From: UBA4416 sp040387475
GTDB lineage: Bacteria > Bacteroidota > Bacteroidia > B-17B0 > Aurantibacillaceae
Reading direction: 5' to 3'
DNA: 64,000 nt
NCBI GenBank assembly: GCA_040387475.1
Contig: JAZKDT010000011.1
Span: forward strand, 45,718 to 109,717
Shown: positions 1-8,935 of the stretch, piece after piece
Layout: each line of letters begins with the position of its first letter
How positions within the stretch are numbered: the stretch's first letter is position 1
Program-made: the position numbers and the translations under genes
The notes under the pieces: model-generated
What the model was told of the DNA's origin: nothing
Databases searched by the model: none
What the model saw: only the letters and a program-made list of their open reading frames with translations

Positions 1-2243
1 ATAAAGGCAGAATTTTAAGTCCAATTACATACCAAAGAAGTGAATTGAATCCTACAACGGCTAACTATTCCAGCCAGGTATTTAATTATAAAGGAACAGA
101 AGAATCTATTCAGGCTGCACAGGGAGATTACGCTTTCGTAAACGGTGACAGACCTCAAAGTATTAATGGTTTATTTGCTTCTACAGGCCGTCAGTATAAT
201 GGATACGGTGTAACTGAATCAACACAGTTACGTTTTGCATCCAGTTTCTCTGCTGATTTTAAAAACCACGCTATCATGGTGGGTGTAGAATACGATCAAC
301 GTAATCAAAGTGGTTACCAGGTTCTTCCAATCGAATTATGGAGACGTATGAGAGAGTTAAGTAACCTTCACTTACAAACATTTGACAAGGAAAATCCAAT
401 TATTATTCCTGGAACTCCTGCTACAGCTGGTTTAGATCAATATTACTACAGATATGTTTATGATGCTGATAACCAAACTCAAATTGACAAATCATTAAGA
501 GAAGCTTTAGGTTTATCTGCTGATAATCAAACATACATTAATACAGATGCGTTTTCTCCGGATGATTTAAAACTGAGTATGTTTAGTGCGCAGGATTTAT
601 TACAAAGCGGCGTAAATCCATTGGTAGATTATTACGGATACGATTATTTGGGAAATAAAGATAAAAACTCAACTAACCTTGATAAATTCTTAAACGATAA
701 AGATGACAAAGGAAACCAAACTTTACATGTTGGAGCTTATAAGCCTATTTATGTAGCTGGTTACATCCAGGATAAGTTTGATTTTAAAGATCTTAAATTT
801 AACGTAGGTGTACGTGTTGATCGTTTCGATGCAAATCAAAAAGTATTAAAAGATCCTTATTTATTCCAGGAGGCTTATACAGCGTCAGAAAAAGCTGAAG
901 GTAAACCGGAGAATATCAAAGGAGATTATGTTGTGTATGTAGATAACTTAACAAGCTTAAATGTTGTTGGTTACAGACACACAGATGAAAAAACTCAAAC
1001 AACTACCTGGTATAACAGTGAAGGTATTGAAACATCAGATCCAAAAACCTTAGTAAGTGATGGTAAATTAACGCCATGGTTAAAAGATGCTGATTATGCG
1101 GGTAAAAATGCTTTCAGTACAGCTGCCTTTAGAGATTACAAACCACAAATTAATGTAATGCCACGTGTGGCTTTCTCATTCCCTATTTCGGATGTGGCTA
1201 ACTTCTTTGCACATTATGATGTATTGACTCAACGTCCTTCAGATGGTTTAATGCGTTTCGATCCAAAAGATTACTATTTCATTAACTCTACATCTAGTAG
1301 CCCATTCATTACTAACTCAAACTTAAAACCTGAAAAAACAATTGATTACGAAATTGGATATAACCAGGTTTTAAACCAAAAGAAAAATGCTGCATTAAAA
1401 ATTACAGCTTTCTATCGTGAGTTAAGAAATCAAATTACTTTAGTTTCCTTAACTAACGCATATCCTAAAACGTATCAAACGTATGCAAATAAAGATTTTG
1501 GTACCGTTAAAGGTTTAAGTGCTGAATTTGATTTAAGAAGAACCGGTGGGGTTTCTTTAACAGCTAACTATACATTACAATTTGCTGAAGGTTCGGGTTC
1601 TAATGCTAATTCAGGGGCAAATTTATCAGGTTCCGATCAACCTAACTTACGTATTACTTTACCTTTGGATTATGACCAACGTCATACAATTACGTTGAAC
1701 TTTGATTACCGTTTTGGTGAAGGAAAAGATTACAAAGGACCACAGTTTAACCGTAAGAAAAAAGGAGAACAACAAACAGTTCAGGTATTCCAAAACGTAG
1801 GAGCTAACTTAATCTTCCGTATTGGTTCTGGTACTCCATACACTCGCGATATTGCTGCTTCTCCAATAGGAGGAAGAGCTCAGATCAATGGATCTGTAAA
1901 TGGTTCTTACAAACCTTGGCAGTTTAGAACTGATTTAAGAATTGATAAAAACATTGCCTTAACATGGGGTAAAAAAGACAGCGACAATAAAAAAACAGCT
2001 AATCTGAATATTTATTTGCAAGTATTGAATTTATTAAATACAAGAAATATCCTTGGAGTATATAACTACACTGGTAACCCGGATGATGATGGTTATTTAG
2101 CATCAGCTCAAGGACAATTGTATGTTAACAGTAATCCGACTACAGCAACTTCTTTTACGGATCAGTACAACATTTACATTAACAATCCTAGTAACTACGG
2201 CCGCCCACGTACTATTAGAATAGGAGTATTATTAGATTTTTAA
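1..2243 (+). CDS. TonB-dependent outer-membrane receptor, 5' end outside the window
   Basis: This is the C-terminal part of a TonB-dependent receptor, an outer-membrane beta-barrel that imports ligands using TonB energy. The frame is open from base 3 with no start codon, so the signal peptide, plug and first strands lie upstream of the window. About 747 residues are visible. They show alternating aromatic/polar strand patterns, a mid-barrel segment 'FAHYDVLTQRPS', 'LKPEKTIDYEIGYNQ' (typical of the barrel of large Bacteroidota receptors) and a terminal strand ending in 'IRIGVLLDF' with the C-terminal aromatic expected of an outer-membrane barrel. The stop is 18 bases before the next gene, which encodes a T9SS-like secreted protein followed by a PorV-like barrel, so the three are probably one surface module. 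The substrate cannot be told from the sequence. Confidence 0.9.
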   Translation, partial: KGRILSPITYQRSELNPTTANYSSQVFNYKGTEESIQAAQGDYAFVNGDRPQSINGLFASTGRQYNGYGVTESTQLRFASSFSADFKNHAIMVGVEYDQRNQSGYQVLPIELWRRMRELSNLHLQTFDKENPIIIPGTPATAGLDQYYYRYVYDADNQTQIDKSLREALGLSADNQTYINTDAFSPDDLKLSMFSAQDLLQSGVNPLVDYYGYDYLGNKDKNSTNLDKFLNDKDDKGNQTLHVGAYKPIYVAGYIQDKFDFKDLKFNVGVRVDRFDANQKVLKDPYLFQEAYTASEKAEGKPENIKGDYVVYVDNLTSLNVVGYRHTDEKTQTTTWYNSEGIETSDPKTLVSDGKLTPWLKDADYAGKNAFSTAAFRDYKPQINVMPRVAFSFPISDVANFFAHYDVLTQRPSDGLMRFDPKDYYFINSTSSSPFITNSNLKPEKTIDYEIGYNQVLNQKKNAALKITAFYRELRNQITLVSLTNAYPKTYQTYANKDFGTVKGLSAEFDLRRTGGVSLTANYTLQFAEGSGSNANSGANLSGSDQPNLRITLPLDYDQRHTITLNFDYRFGEGKDYKGPQFNRKKKGEQQTVQVFQNVGANLIFRIGSGTPYTRDIAASPIGGRAQINGSVNGSYKPWQFRTDLRIDKNIALTWGKKDSDNKKTANLNIYLQVLNLLNTRNILGVYNYTGNPDDDGYLASAQGQLYVNSNPTTATSFTDQYNIYINNPSNYGRPRTIRIGVLLDF

Positions 2244-2261
2244 TCAACAAACGTATTTAAT

Positions 2262-5200
2262 ATGGAAATCATGACTAAGTTAAACAAGCATCTTTTAATT
2301 ACGGCGGTAGCACTCAGTGCTTTATCAGGTAACGCAAGAGAAAAATATGGTAACGTTTTTAGAAACGCCGCCCCACAAAAAGTAATGGCAGGATGTAGTC
2401 CTGCACAGGCCTCAGCAGAGTTGTCAATTAATAACGTAAGAACCATTATTTATTCTGGTTCTGATATGTGGTGGGATTTATTTGGTAGTGGAAACGCAAG
2501 ATACGCCGTTCCAAAGGTGGAGGATGTTACCAAAGCACAAAACTCGAATTTTTGTGGTAATATTTGGTTTGGTGGAGTGGATGTTGGTGGACAATTAAAA
2601 ATTGCTGCACAAACTTACCGTCAGGGTGGAGTTGATTTTTGGACAGGACCTTTAACCACAGGTGATGCTACCGTTAATAGTGATGTTTGTCAGCAATATG
2701 ACAAAATTTTCAAATTAAACCGTGTAGAAGTAGACGCCTTTGTATTAGCAGACGGACCAATAACTAATAACATTAAAAACTGGCCGGGTAACGGAGATAT
2801 TTCCATGAACCAGGATCAGCAATTAGCGCCTTTCGTAGATATAGATGGTGATGCTATTTATAGTCCTGAAGCAGGTGATTACCCATATTATGATGTGTAT
2901 AATGTAGGTGCAAAAGATAATTTAGGGGTTTGTAAAGCCAGGGTATTTGGTGACGAAACTTTATGGTGGGTATATAACGATAATGGTAGTAACCACGTTG
3001 CTACAGGTGGAAAAGCCATCGGTATGGAGATCAGAGCCCAGGCTTTTGCTTTTAAAACAACGGATGAGATCAATAACATGACCTTTTATGGGTACCAGTT
3101 AATTAACCGTTCCACTTTTGCCTTATATGATACATATATGACAGTTTGGACCGATGCTGATTTAGGGTATTATGGTGATGATTATATTGGTTGTGATGTT
3201 CAAAGAGGTTTAGGTTACATTTATAATGCGGATGGTAATGATGAAACGGTAGCCGGTACGCCGGGTTATGGTGTTTTTTGCCCTGCATTAGGTTGCGATT
3301 TCTTCCAGGGACCTATCAATACAGCTAACGGAATTGATGATGATCATGATAATGGATTAGCTATTCCTGGGCAATTAACGGGGATTGACGAACCAGGAGA
3401 ACAAATGGGAATGACCATCTTCAACTATCACAATAACTCTTTTCCGGGCGTTCCTTTACAAACAACCGATCCGCAAAACTCGACTCAATATTACCAATAC
3501 ATGACAGGTTTCTGGAGAGATGGAACTCCATTTACTTGCGGTGGTAACGGTTATGGCGGAACAATTCCTACAAATTATGTGTACCCTGCGGATACTTATA
3601 CAGCTGGCCCTTGCGGTAACTGGAGCGAAAGTACAAGCCCGGGTGACAGACGTTTCATGCAATCTTCAGGTCCTTTTATTCTTCAACCGGGAGCTGTAAA
3701 CTATATTACGGTGGGTATTCCTTGGGCCAGAACGACTTCTACAGATCCTAAAGCCTCCATTCCTTTGTTAAAAGTAGCGGATGATAAAGCTCAGGCTTTA
3801 TTTGATAACTGTTTCCGTGTATTAAGTGGTCCTGAAGCTCCGGATATGACTATCCAGGAAATGGAAAATGAGTTAATTATCTATTTTTCTAATAAACCAT
3901 CTTCAAATAACTACTTAAATCAATACAAAGAGTTAGATGTAACCATACAGGCTGATCCAACACATTTCCCTTCTCTTGATAAATATTATCATTTTGAAGG
4001 ATATAAATTGTATCAGTTAAAAAACAATACAATTATTCAGGAAGAATTATCCGATCCATCAAAAGCTAAATTAATCTTTAACTGCGATTTGGAAAATGGT
4101 ATTTCACGTTTGGTTAATTATGAATATGACGCTAATAGTGGCGGAGATGTTCCTTCAGTAAAAATTGAAAAAACGGAAACAAGCGACAAAGGAATTAAAT
4201 CGACATTCCATTTCACGCAAGATGCTTTCGCGCTTACTTCAGATAAAAAAGTGATTAATCACAAAGAATACTACTTCTTTTGTGTAGCTTATGGCTACAA
4301 TGAGTATGGAGTGTATAAAGAAGACCAAGTGTTTACGGTTATTGATCCGGTTACAGGTATACCACCGGCAAGTAGCGAAGGGCAAAAACGCCCTTATTTA
4401 GAAGGCCGTAAATCTAAAAAAGCTTATGGTATCCCTCACAATCCTGCACCTGAAAAAGATGGTTCAATTACTAATTCATTATATGGTTACGGACCAAAAG
4501 TGACTCGTTTAGAAGGTCAGGGTAATGGCGGTAACAATTTAGAGTTAACTCAAAGTTCAATTGAGGCAATCGTTGCCAATGGAGATAGAGTGGATGAGAT
4601 TACTTATGAAAATGGTCGTGGACCAGTAAATATTAAAGTGGTAGATCCATTAAATGTACCTAATTCGGTGTTTACAATTGCTTTAATTAATCGTAATTAT
4701 TTTTACAGAAGCCCAAGTGATACAGCTTTGTCTCCAACGGCTTTAAATCAATATATTAATGATGTAATAAATGCTGATCCTTGTAAAACATCAACGGTTT
4801 CAATTGGAGGCCTTCCTCCGCATTCAACGCTTCCTTTTTACAAATTGAAAAACTCCAATATGATTTTTGGTACAGTAGATAAGGATACAGCTACATGGGT
4901 GTTAAAAGATACACGTTCAGCAAAAGAGTATTATCCTTGTAAATCTATTAAAATTGGCGAAGAGTACTATTTCAATGAATTAGGCTTATCGGTAACTATT
5001 GGTGGTACAAACGATATTGCTGCTATTAATTTCCCGTTTGACAATACAAAAGATAAAATCATTAAAGATGGTGACATCATCAGTGGATCAGTGGGATATA
5101 CCAACTCAGGTTCAAACTGGTTATCTGGCGTAACAGATCGGGATGCGAGTGCTACTGACGGTTTTAACTGGATCAGATCCGGTAGTTATAAAAATGAAGA

Positions 5201-6782
5201 TGATGCGGCTCTTAATGATTATGAAACAAATAATGGAGGAGCGGCTTCCAATATCATTTTTGCAGACGAAAAACAATACTTTGAGAATGTGATCAATGGA
5301 ACCTGGGCGCCTTATGCGTTAACAGCTACTTCAAAACCAAGTAATCCTGCTGCACCTGGATATCCAGGCATAACAACAACGGCCGGAATTTTATTGAATA
5401 CTTTTGACTTAAGAACATTAGCCAGTGTGGATATCGTTTTTACAAAAGATAAAAGTAAATGGACACGTTGTATAATTTTAGAAGAAAACGACGAACCAGC
5501 ATCTATTCCTACAAAAGCTAATAAACTTGAAACCAAGAGAAGAAAATCGGTTGATAAACAAGGAATTGGTTTAGGTGATCCGGGATGTAATACGTCTGAA
5601 GCTTATTTAGATTCAAGTGGAACTGAGCCGTTTTACACAGGTTTAGGATGGTTCCCTGGGTATGCAATTAATTTAGAAACAGGCGAACGATTAAACATTG
5701 CCTTCGGAGAAGATTCTTATCAGATTAACAATAATGGTGATGATATGATGTGGAATCCAACCAATAGTGTTTCTGAACAAACATACCGATATGCTTTTGG
5801 AGGTCGACACTACATATACGTGTTTGGAAACAACAGAGGTGGAAGTATATATGCAGCTGGTACAGGAGCAACAGCATTTGTACCGCCGGCAATTAATGGA
5901 AGATTGATAGGATCCGGTACTTACGCAGATTTTAAAAATTTAGCATATATGTATAAATGGGCTTATAATAATACGATTACTGGAACTCCATCACAGAAAG
6001 CGTCCGGAAACGTAGCGTTAACTAATATATGGACGGATGCCATGTGGGCTAATATACCTGTAACCATTGATGCCCGCTATAATTTCAAGAAACCGGAAGA
6101 TATGCCAAGTGATGCAAAAGTATCACTGAGAGTTAAAAAAGCATATCGTCCAAGTCTTTCTGCCCATGCATTTGTGAATGCTTCCAACTATACACAGGCA
6201 GGGTATGTTAATCCTAGTACAGCACTTAATATTAATTTGGCACCAACAATTCTACCAAATTTCCCTTACAGTGCAATAAACTCTAACTCTTATACTGCAG
6301 CAAGTAGGGATACTCTGCTAAATTCAAACAATAATAACTATAACTTGTATAGATTTAGTACGGAAGATGTATTTACAGAAATCAATAATTCTGAAAAACA
6401 CAAATCAGCGTTGGATATTATTAATATCGTGCCTAATCCTTACTATGCTTATTCTACTTATGAACAAAACAGGATCGATAATCGTGTACGAATTACAAAT
6501 CTACCTAACAAATGTAAAATCAAAATCTTTACACTTAACGGAACATTGGTAAGAACATTTGATAGAGATGTAAGTGGACAGGAAGATATTACTGAAACGA
6601 AACAAGGCTCTGATTTTGTTCACTCAAAACGTTTACCTTTCCAGGATTGGGATATGAAAAACCAAAGTGGAATTCCGGTTGCCAGTGGTTTATACATTAT
6701 ACACATTGATGTACCGGGCGTAGGTGAAAAAATATTGAAATGGTTTGGAGTTATGAGACCGTTAGATTTACAGAGTTACTAG
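2262..6782 (+). CDS. large secreted protein with T9SS-like C-terminal domain
   Basis: A 1506-residue exported protein. The N-terminus has a signal peptide (positive 'MTKLNKH', hydrophobic stretch, likely cut after 'SGNA'). ATG 2262 is used; ATG 2271 gives the same signal peptide. The body is Gly/Asn/Tyr-rich and carries Asp-rich segments such as 'DIDGDAIYSPEAGDYP', which resemble calcium-binding loops. The last ~90 residues begin with 'NIVPNPYYAYSTYE', continue with 'KIKIFTLNGTLVRTF' and end with 'ASGLYIIHIDVPG'. That is the order of a type A T9SS sorting domain (PNP motif, Gly-rich strand, final beta strands), although the last residues 'VMRPLDLQSY' are atypical. It lies between a TonB-dependent receptor and a PorV-like protein. 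Function of the body unknown; export and surface role inferred. Confidence 0.85.
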   Translation: MEIMTKLNKHLLITAVALSALSGNAREKYGNVFRNAAPQKVMAGCSPAQASAELSINNVRTIIYSGSDMWWDLFGSGNARYAVPKVEDVTKAQNSNFCGNIWFGGVDVGGQLKIAAQTYRQGGVDFWTGPLTTGDATVNSDVCQQYDKIFKLNRVEVDAFVLADGPITNNIKNWPGNGDISMNQDQQLAPFVDIDGDAIYSPEAGDYPYYDVYNVGAKDNLGVCKARVFGDETLWWVYNDNGSNHVATGGKAIGMEIRAQAFAFKTTDEINNMTFYGYQLINRSTFALYDTYMTVWTDADLGYYGDDYIGCDVQRGLGYIYNADGNDETVAGTPGYGVFCPALGCDFFQGPINTANGIDDDHDNGLAIPGQLTGIDEPGEQMGMTIFNYHNNSFPGVPLQTTDPQNSTQYYQYMTGFWRDGTPFTCGGNGYGGTIPTNYVYPADTYTAGPCGNWSESTSPGDRRFMQSSGPFILQPGAVNYITVGIPWARTTSTDPKASIPLLKVADDKAQALFDNCFRVLSGPEAPDMTIQEMENELIIYFSNKPSSNNYLNQYKELDVTIQADPTHFPSLDKYYHFEGYKLYQLKNNTIIQEELSDPSKAKLIFNCDLENGISRLVNYEYDANSGGDVPSVKIEKTETSDKGIKSTFHFTQDAFALTSDKKVINHKEYYFFCVAYGYNEYGVYKEDQVFTVIDPVTGIPPASSEGQKRPYLEGRKSKKAYGIPHNPAPEKDGSITNSLYGYGPKVTRLEGQGNGGNNLELTQSSIEAIVANGDRVDEITYENGRGPVNIKVVDPLNVPNSVFTIALINRNYFYRSPSDTALSPTALNQYINDVINADPCKTSTVSIGGLPPHSTLPFYKLKNSNMIFGTVDKDTATWVLKDTRSAKEYYPCKSIKIGEEYYFNELGLSVTIGGTNDIAAINFPFDNTKDKIIKDGDIISGSVGYTNSGSNWLSGVTDRDASATDGFNWIRSGSYKNEDDAALNDYETNNGGAASNIIFADEKQYFENVINGTWAPYALTATSKPSNPAAPGYPGITTTAGILLNTFDLRTLASVDIVFTKDKSKWTRCIILEENDEPASIPTKANKLETKRRKSVDKQGIGLGDPGCNTSEAYLDSSGTEPFYTGLGWFPGYAINLETGERLNIAFGEDSYQINNNGDDMMWNPTNSVSEQTYRYAFGGRHYIYVFGNNRGGSIYAAGTGATAFVPPAINGRLIGSGTYADFKNLAYMYKWAYNNTITGTPSQKASGNVALTNIWTDAMWANIPVTIDARYNFKKPEDMPSDAKVSLRVKKAYRPSLSAHAFVNASNYTQAGYVNPSTALNINLAPTILPNFPYSAINSNSYTAASRDTLLNSNNNNYNLYRFSTEDVFTEINNSEKHKSALDIINIVPNPYYAYSTYEQNRIDNRVRITNLPNKCKIKIFTLNGTLVRTFDRDVSGQEDITETKQGSDFVHSKRLPFQDWDMKNQSGIPVASGLYIIHIDVPGVGEKILKWFGVMRPLDLQSY

Positions 6783-6791
6783 TTGTTTTAA

Positions 6792-7886
6792 ATGCATAAT
6801 AAAAATAATATGAAGTCATTTTTAAATATATCATTAAGTGTTGCTCTTATAGCCACTGGTTTTCAAGCCAACGCCGGAAACCCTGAACGCGCGGGACAAG
6901 CTGGTGCATCACAATTGTTAATTAATCCATACGCACGTTCTGCTGGTTGGGCTGGTACAAATGGGGCAATTTCCAAAGGATTGGAGTCTCAGTATACCAA
7001 TGTTGCAGGAATCGCATACACCAAAAAAACAGAATTGATGTTCATGCGTTCTGCATGGTTAGTGGGAACGGGCATCAACATCAACACTTTTGGATTAACT
7101 CAACGTGTTGGAGAAACTGGCGCAATTGGTGTTGGCATCATGTCAATCAATGCCGGTAAAATCGAAAGAACTACGGAAGATCAACCAGAAGGCGGTTTAG
7201 GAACGTTTACTCCAAGATTTACTAATATCGCGCTTTCTTATGCTAAGGGATTTTCTGATAATATCTTTGGTGGTGTTACTGTAAGAGTAATATCTGAAGG
7301 TATTGATAACGTAAAAGCTCAGGGAGTGTCGATTGATGCAGGTATTCAATATCATACAGGTAAATATGATCACATGCATTTAGGGGTTGCATTAAAGAAT
7401 GTTGGTCCAAAAATGCAATACAAAGGCGATGGTTTGTCGGCTCAAAAAACGGTAACTAACGCTTATGGTTTAGATTACCAGTTAACAGGAGCAAACAGAT
7501 CGGCTGCATTTGAATTACCAGCATTATTAAACATCTCAGGAGCTTATGATATCTATTTGTTAAAAGATACAACGGGTCGTTTAAAAACTCACCGCATTAC
7601 AATTGCAGCAAACTATACTTCCAACTCGTTTACAAAAGATAATTATCTTGTAGGGTTAGAATATGGATGGAAAAATATTGTTATGGTGAGAGCAGGGATG
7701 GTAACTGAGCAAGGTATTTTTAAAGGAGAAGGAAACAGAACAACAGCATTTACCGGCCCGTCTTGTGGCGCTACAGTTGAAGTTCCTTTTGGAGAAAAAA
7801 AGTCTACTTTTGGAGTTGATTACTCTTACAGATTTACAAACCCATTTGGTGGCGTTCACTCTTTTGGAGTTAGAATAAACTTGTAA
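6792..7886 (+). CDS. PorV/PorQ-family outer-membrane protein
   Basis: A 364-residue predicted outer-membrane beta-barrel of the PorV/PorQ (UPF0164-like) family. PorV (LptO) is a T9SS component that helps release cargo at the cell surface. Seen here: a signal peptide ending near 'FQANA', the family opening 'AGASQLLINPYARSAGWAG', amphipathic strands throughout, and a C-terminus 'GGVHSFGVRINL' ending in a barrel-type strand. ATG 6792 lies 9 bases after the upstream stop; ATG 6810 (MKSFLNIS) gives a more usual signal peptide and is an equally good start. Its position behind a T9SS-like substrate and a TonB-dependent receptor suggests a dedicated paralogue rather than the housekeeping PorV, but this cannot be decided from the window. 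Confidence 0.85.
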   Translation: MHNKNNMKSFLNISLSVALIATGFQANAGNPERAGQAGASQLLINPYARSAGWAGTNGAISKGLESQYTNVAGIAYTKKTELMFMRSAWLVGTGININTFGLTQRVGETGAIGVGIMSINAGKIERTTEDQPEGGLGTFTPRFTNIALSYAKGFSDNIFGGVTVRVISEGIDNVKAQGVSIDAGIQYHTGKYDHMHLGVALKNVGPKMQYKGDGLSAQKTVTNAYGLDYQLTGANRSAAFELPALLNISGAYDIYLLKDTTGRLKTHRITIAANYTSNSFTKDNYLVGLEYGWKNIVMVRAGMVTEQGIFKGEGNRTTAFTGPSCGATVEVPFGEKKSTFGVDYSYRFTNPFGGVHSFGVRINL

Positions 7887-7917
7887 ACCCTACTAATTTT
7901 ACTAAATATATTTTTAG

Positions 7918-7950
7918 AGTCCCGAATTATATTCGGGATTCTTTTATTTT
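7918..7950 (+). terminator. rho-independent terminator after the PorV-like gene
   Basis: Eight-base-pair perfect stem (TCCCGAAT at 7920-7927, ATTCGGGA at 7931-7938) with a 3-base loop, followed by a T-rich tract 'TTCTTTTATTTT'. It closes the receptor/T9SS/PorV module and separates it from greA. Confidence 0.85.
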
Positions 7951-7966
7951 AAAAAACACATACAAA

Positions 7967-8440
7967 ATGGCGACAGTTGCTTATTACACCGAAGAAGGAT
8001 TGCAAAAACTAAAAGATGAATTGCATCAATTGAGAACCGTTGAACGTAAATTGATAATTAAAGCAATAGCCGATGCCAGAGATAAAGGCGATTTATCTGA
8101 GAATGCGGAGTATGATGCCGCCAAGAACGACCAGGGGTTATTGGAGATAAAAATCGCAAAAATGGAGGAGATAGTCTCTAATGCTAGGATAGTTGACACC
8201 TCTAAATTAGATATAACTAAAGTGAGTATTTTAACAACCGTTAAGATCAAAAACCTCAAAAACAACATGGAAATGAAATATACCATTGTTGCAGAAAATG
8301 AGGCTGATCTTAAATCAGGAAAAATCTCCATCGATTCGCCTATAGGCAAAGCCTTGGTAGGAAAAAAAATAAATGATAAGGTTGATGTTACTGTTCCGGC
8401 AGGAGTTATTCCTTTTCAAATTATGGAGATTTCGATTTAA
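7967..8440 (+). CDS. greA: transcription elongation factor GreA
   Basis: 157 residues, the normal GreA length. GreA enters the secondary channel of RNA polymerase and stimulates cleavage of backtracked RNA. The N-terminal coiled coil (about residues 1-75) includes the tip motif 'DKGDLSENAEYDAAK' with the acidic residues that act at the polymerase active site. The C-terminal FKBP-like half contains 'ISIDSPIGKALVGKK', the family signature. ATG 7967 lies just after the terminator of the previous module. The HIT gene follows after 6 bases, so the two are probably co-transcribed, a common pairing in Bacteroidota. Confidence 0.97.
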   Translation: MATVAYYTEEGLQKLKDELHQLRTVERKLIIKAIADARDKGDLSENAEYDAAKNDQGLLEIKIAKMEEIVSNARIVDTSKLDITKVSILTTVKIKNLKNNMEMKYTIVAENEADLKSGKISIDSPIGKALVGKKINDKVDVTVPAGVIPFQIMEISI

Positions 8441-8446
8441 AGTTTA

Positions 8447-8839
8447 ATGCCAAGTATTTTTTCTAAAATAGTTGCCGGGGAAATTCCATGCTATAAAATT
8501 GCGGAAACAGAGCATTATATAGCTTTTTTGGATGTTTTTCCTTTAAAAAAGGGCCACACCTTGGTTATTCCAAAACAAGAAACAGATTATATTTTTGATC
8601 TCGACGACGAAACGTACACTGGTTTGATGGAATTTTCAAAAAAGGTTGCCATTGCGCTTAAAAAGGCAGTTCCCTGCAATCGTATTGCCTTAAATGTATT
8701 TGGCCTTGAGGTACCACATGCCCATGTTCATTTAATTCCTATGAATACCATGAATGATGTCAGTTTTTCGAATGATAAGTTAAAACTATCGCCGGAAGAA
8801 TTTGAAGAAATTGCCGCGCACATCAAACGGTACATCTAA
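8447..8839 (+). CDS. HIT-family nucleotide hydrolase/transferase
   Basis: 130 residues, a complete histidine-triad protein. The family hydrolyses phosphoramidates, typically adenosine 5'-monophosphoramidates. Seen: N-terminal 'SIFSKIVAGEIPCYKI', a middle 'KGHTLVIPK', and the catalytic histidine triad 'PHAHVHLIPM' near residues 101-110. It begins 6 bases after greA. The natural substrate cannot be read from the sequence. A 96-base gap with a promoter-like -7 box separates it from yidC. Confidence 0.95.
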   Translation: MPSIFSKIVAGEIPCYKIAETEHYIAFLDVFPLKKGHTLVIPKQETDYIFDLDDETYTGLMEFSKKVAIALKKAVPCNRIALNVFGLEVPHAHVHLIPMNTMNDVSFSNDKLKLSPEEFEEIAAHIKRYI

Positions 8840-8904
8840 CCGACGCTCAGCATACTCTGGCCGTATTTATCATTTTTTGACGAATCGCCGTTCAGAAAAA
8901 CAGT

Positions 8905-8912
8905 TATATTTG
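8905..8912 (+). promoter_or_regulatory. Bacteroidota -7 box upstream of yidC
   Basis: TATATTTG matches the Bacteroidota -7 consensus TAnnTTTG exactly and lies 23 bases before the yidC ATG. The nearest TTG (8877-8879) is 25 bases upstream, longer than the usual 19-20, so the -33 element is uncertain. Confidence 0.5.
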
Positions 8913-8935
8913 CAGCCTAAAAATTACTTCCCATC

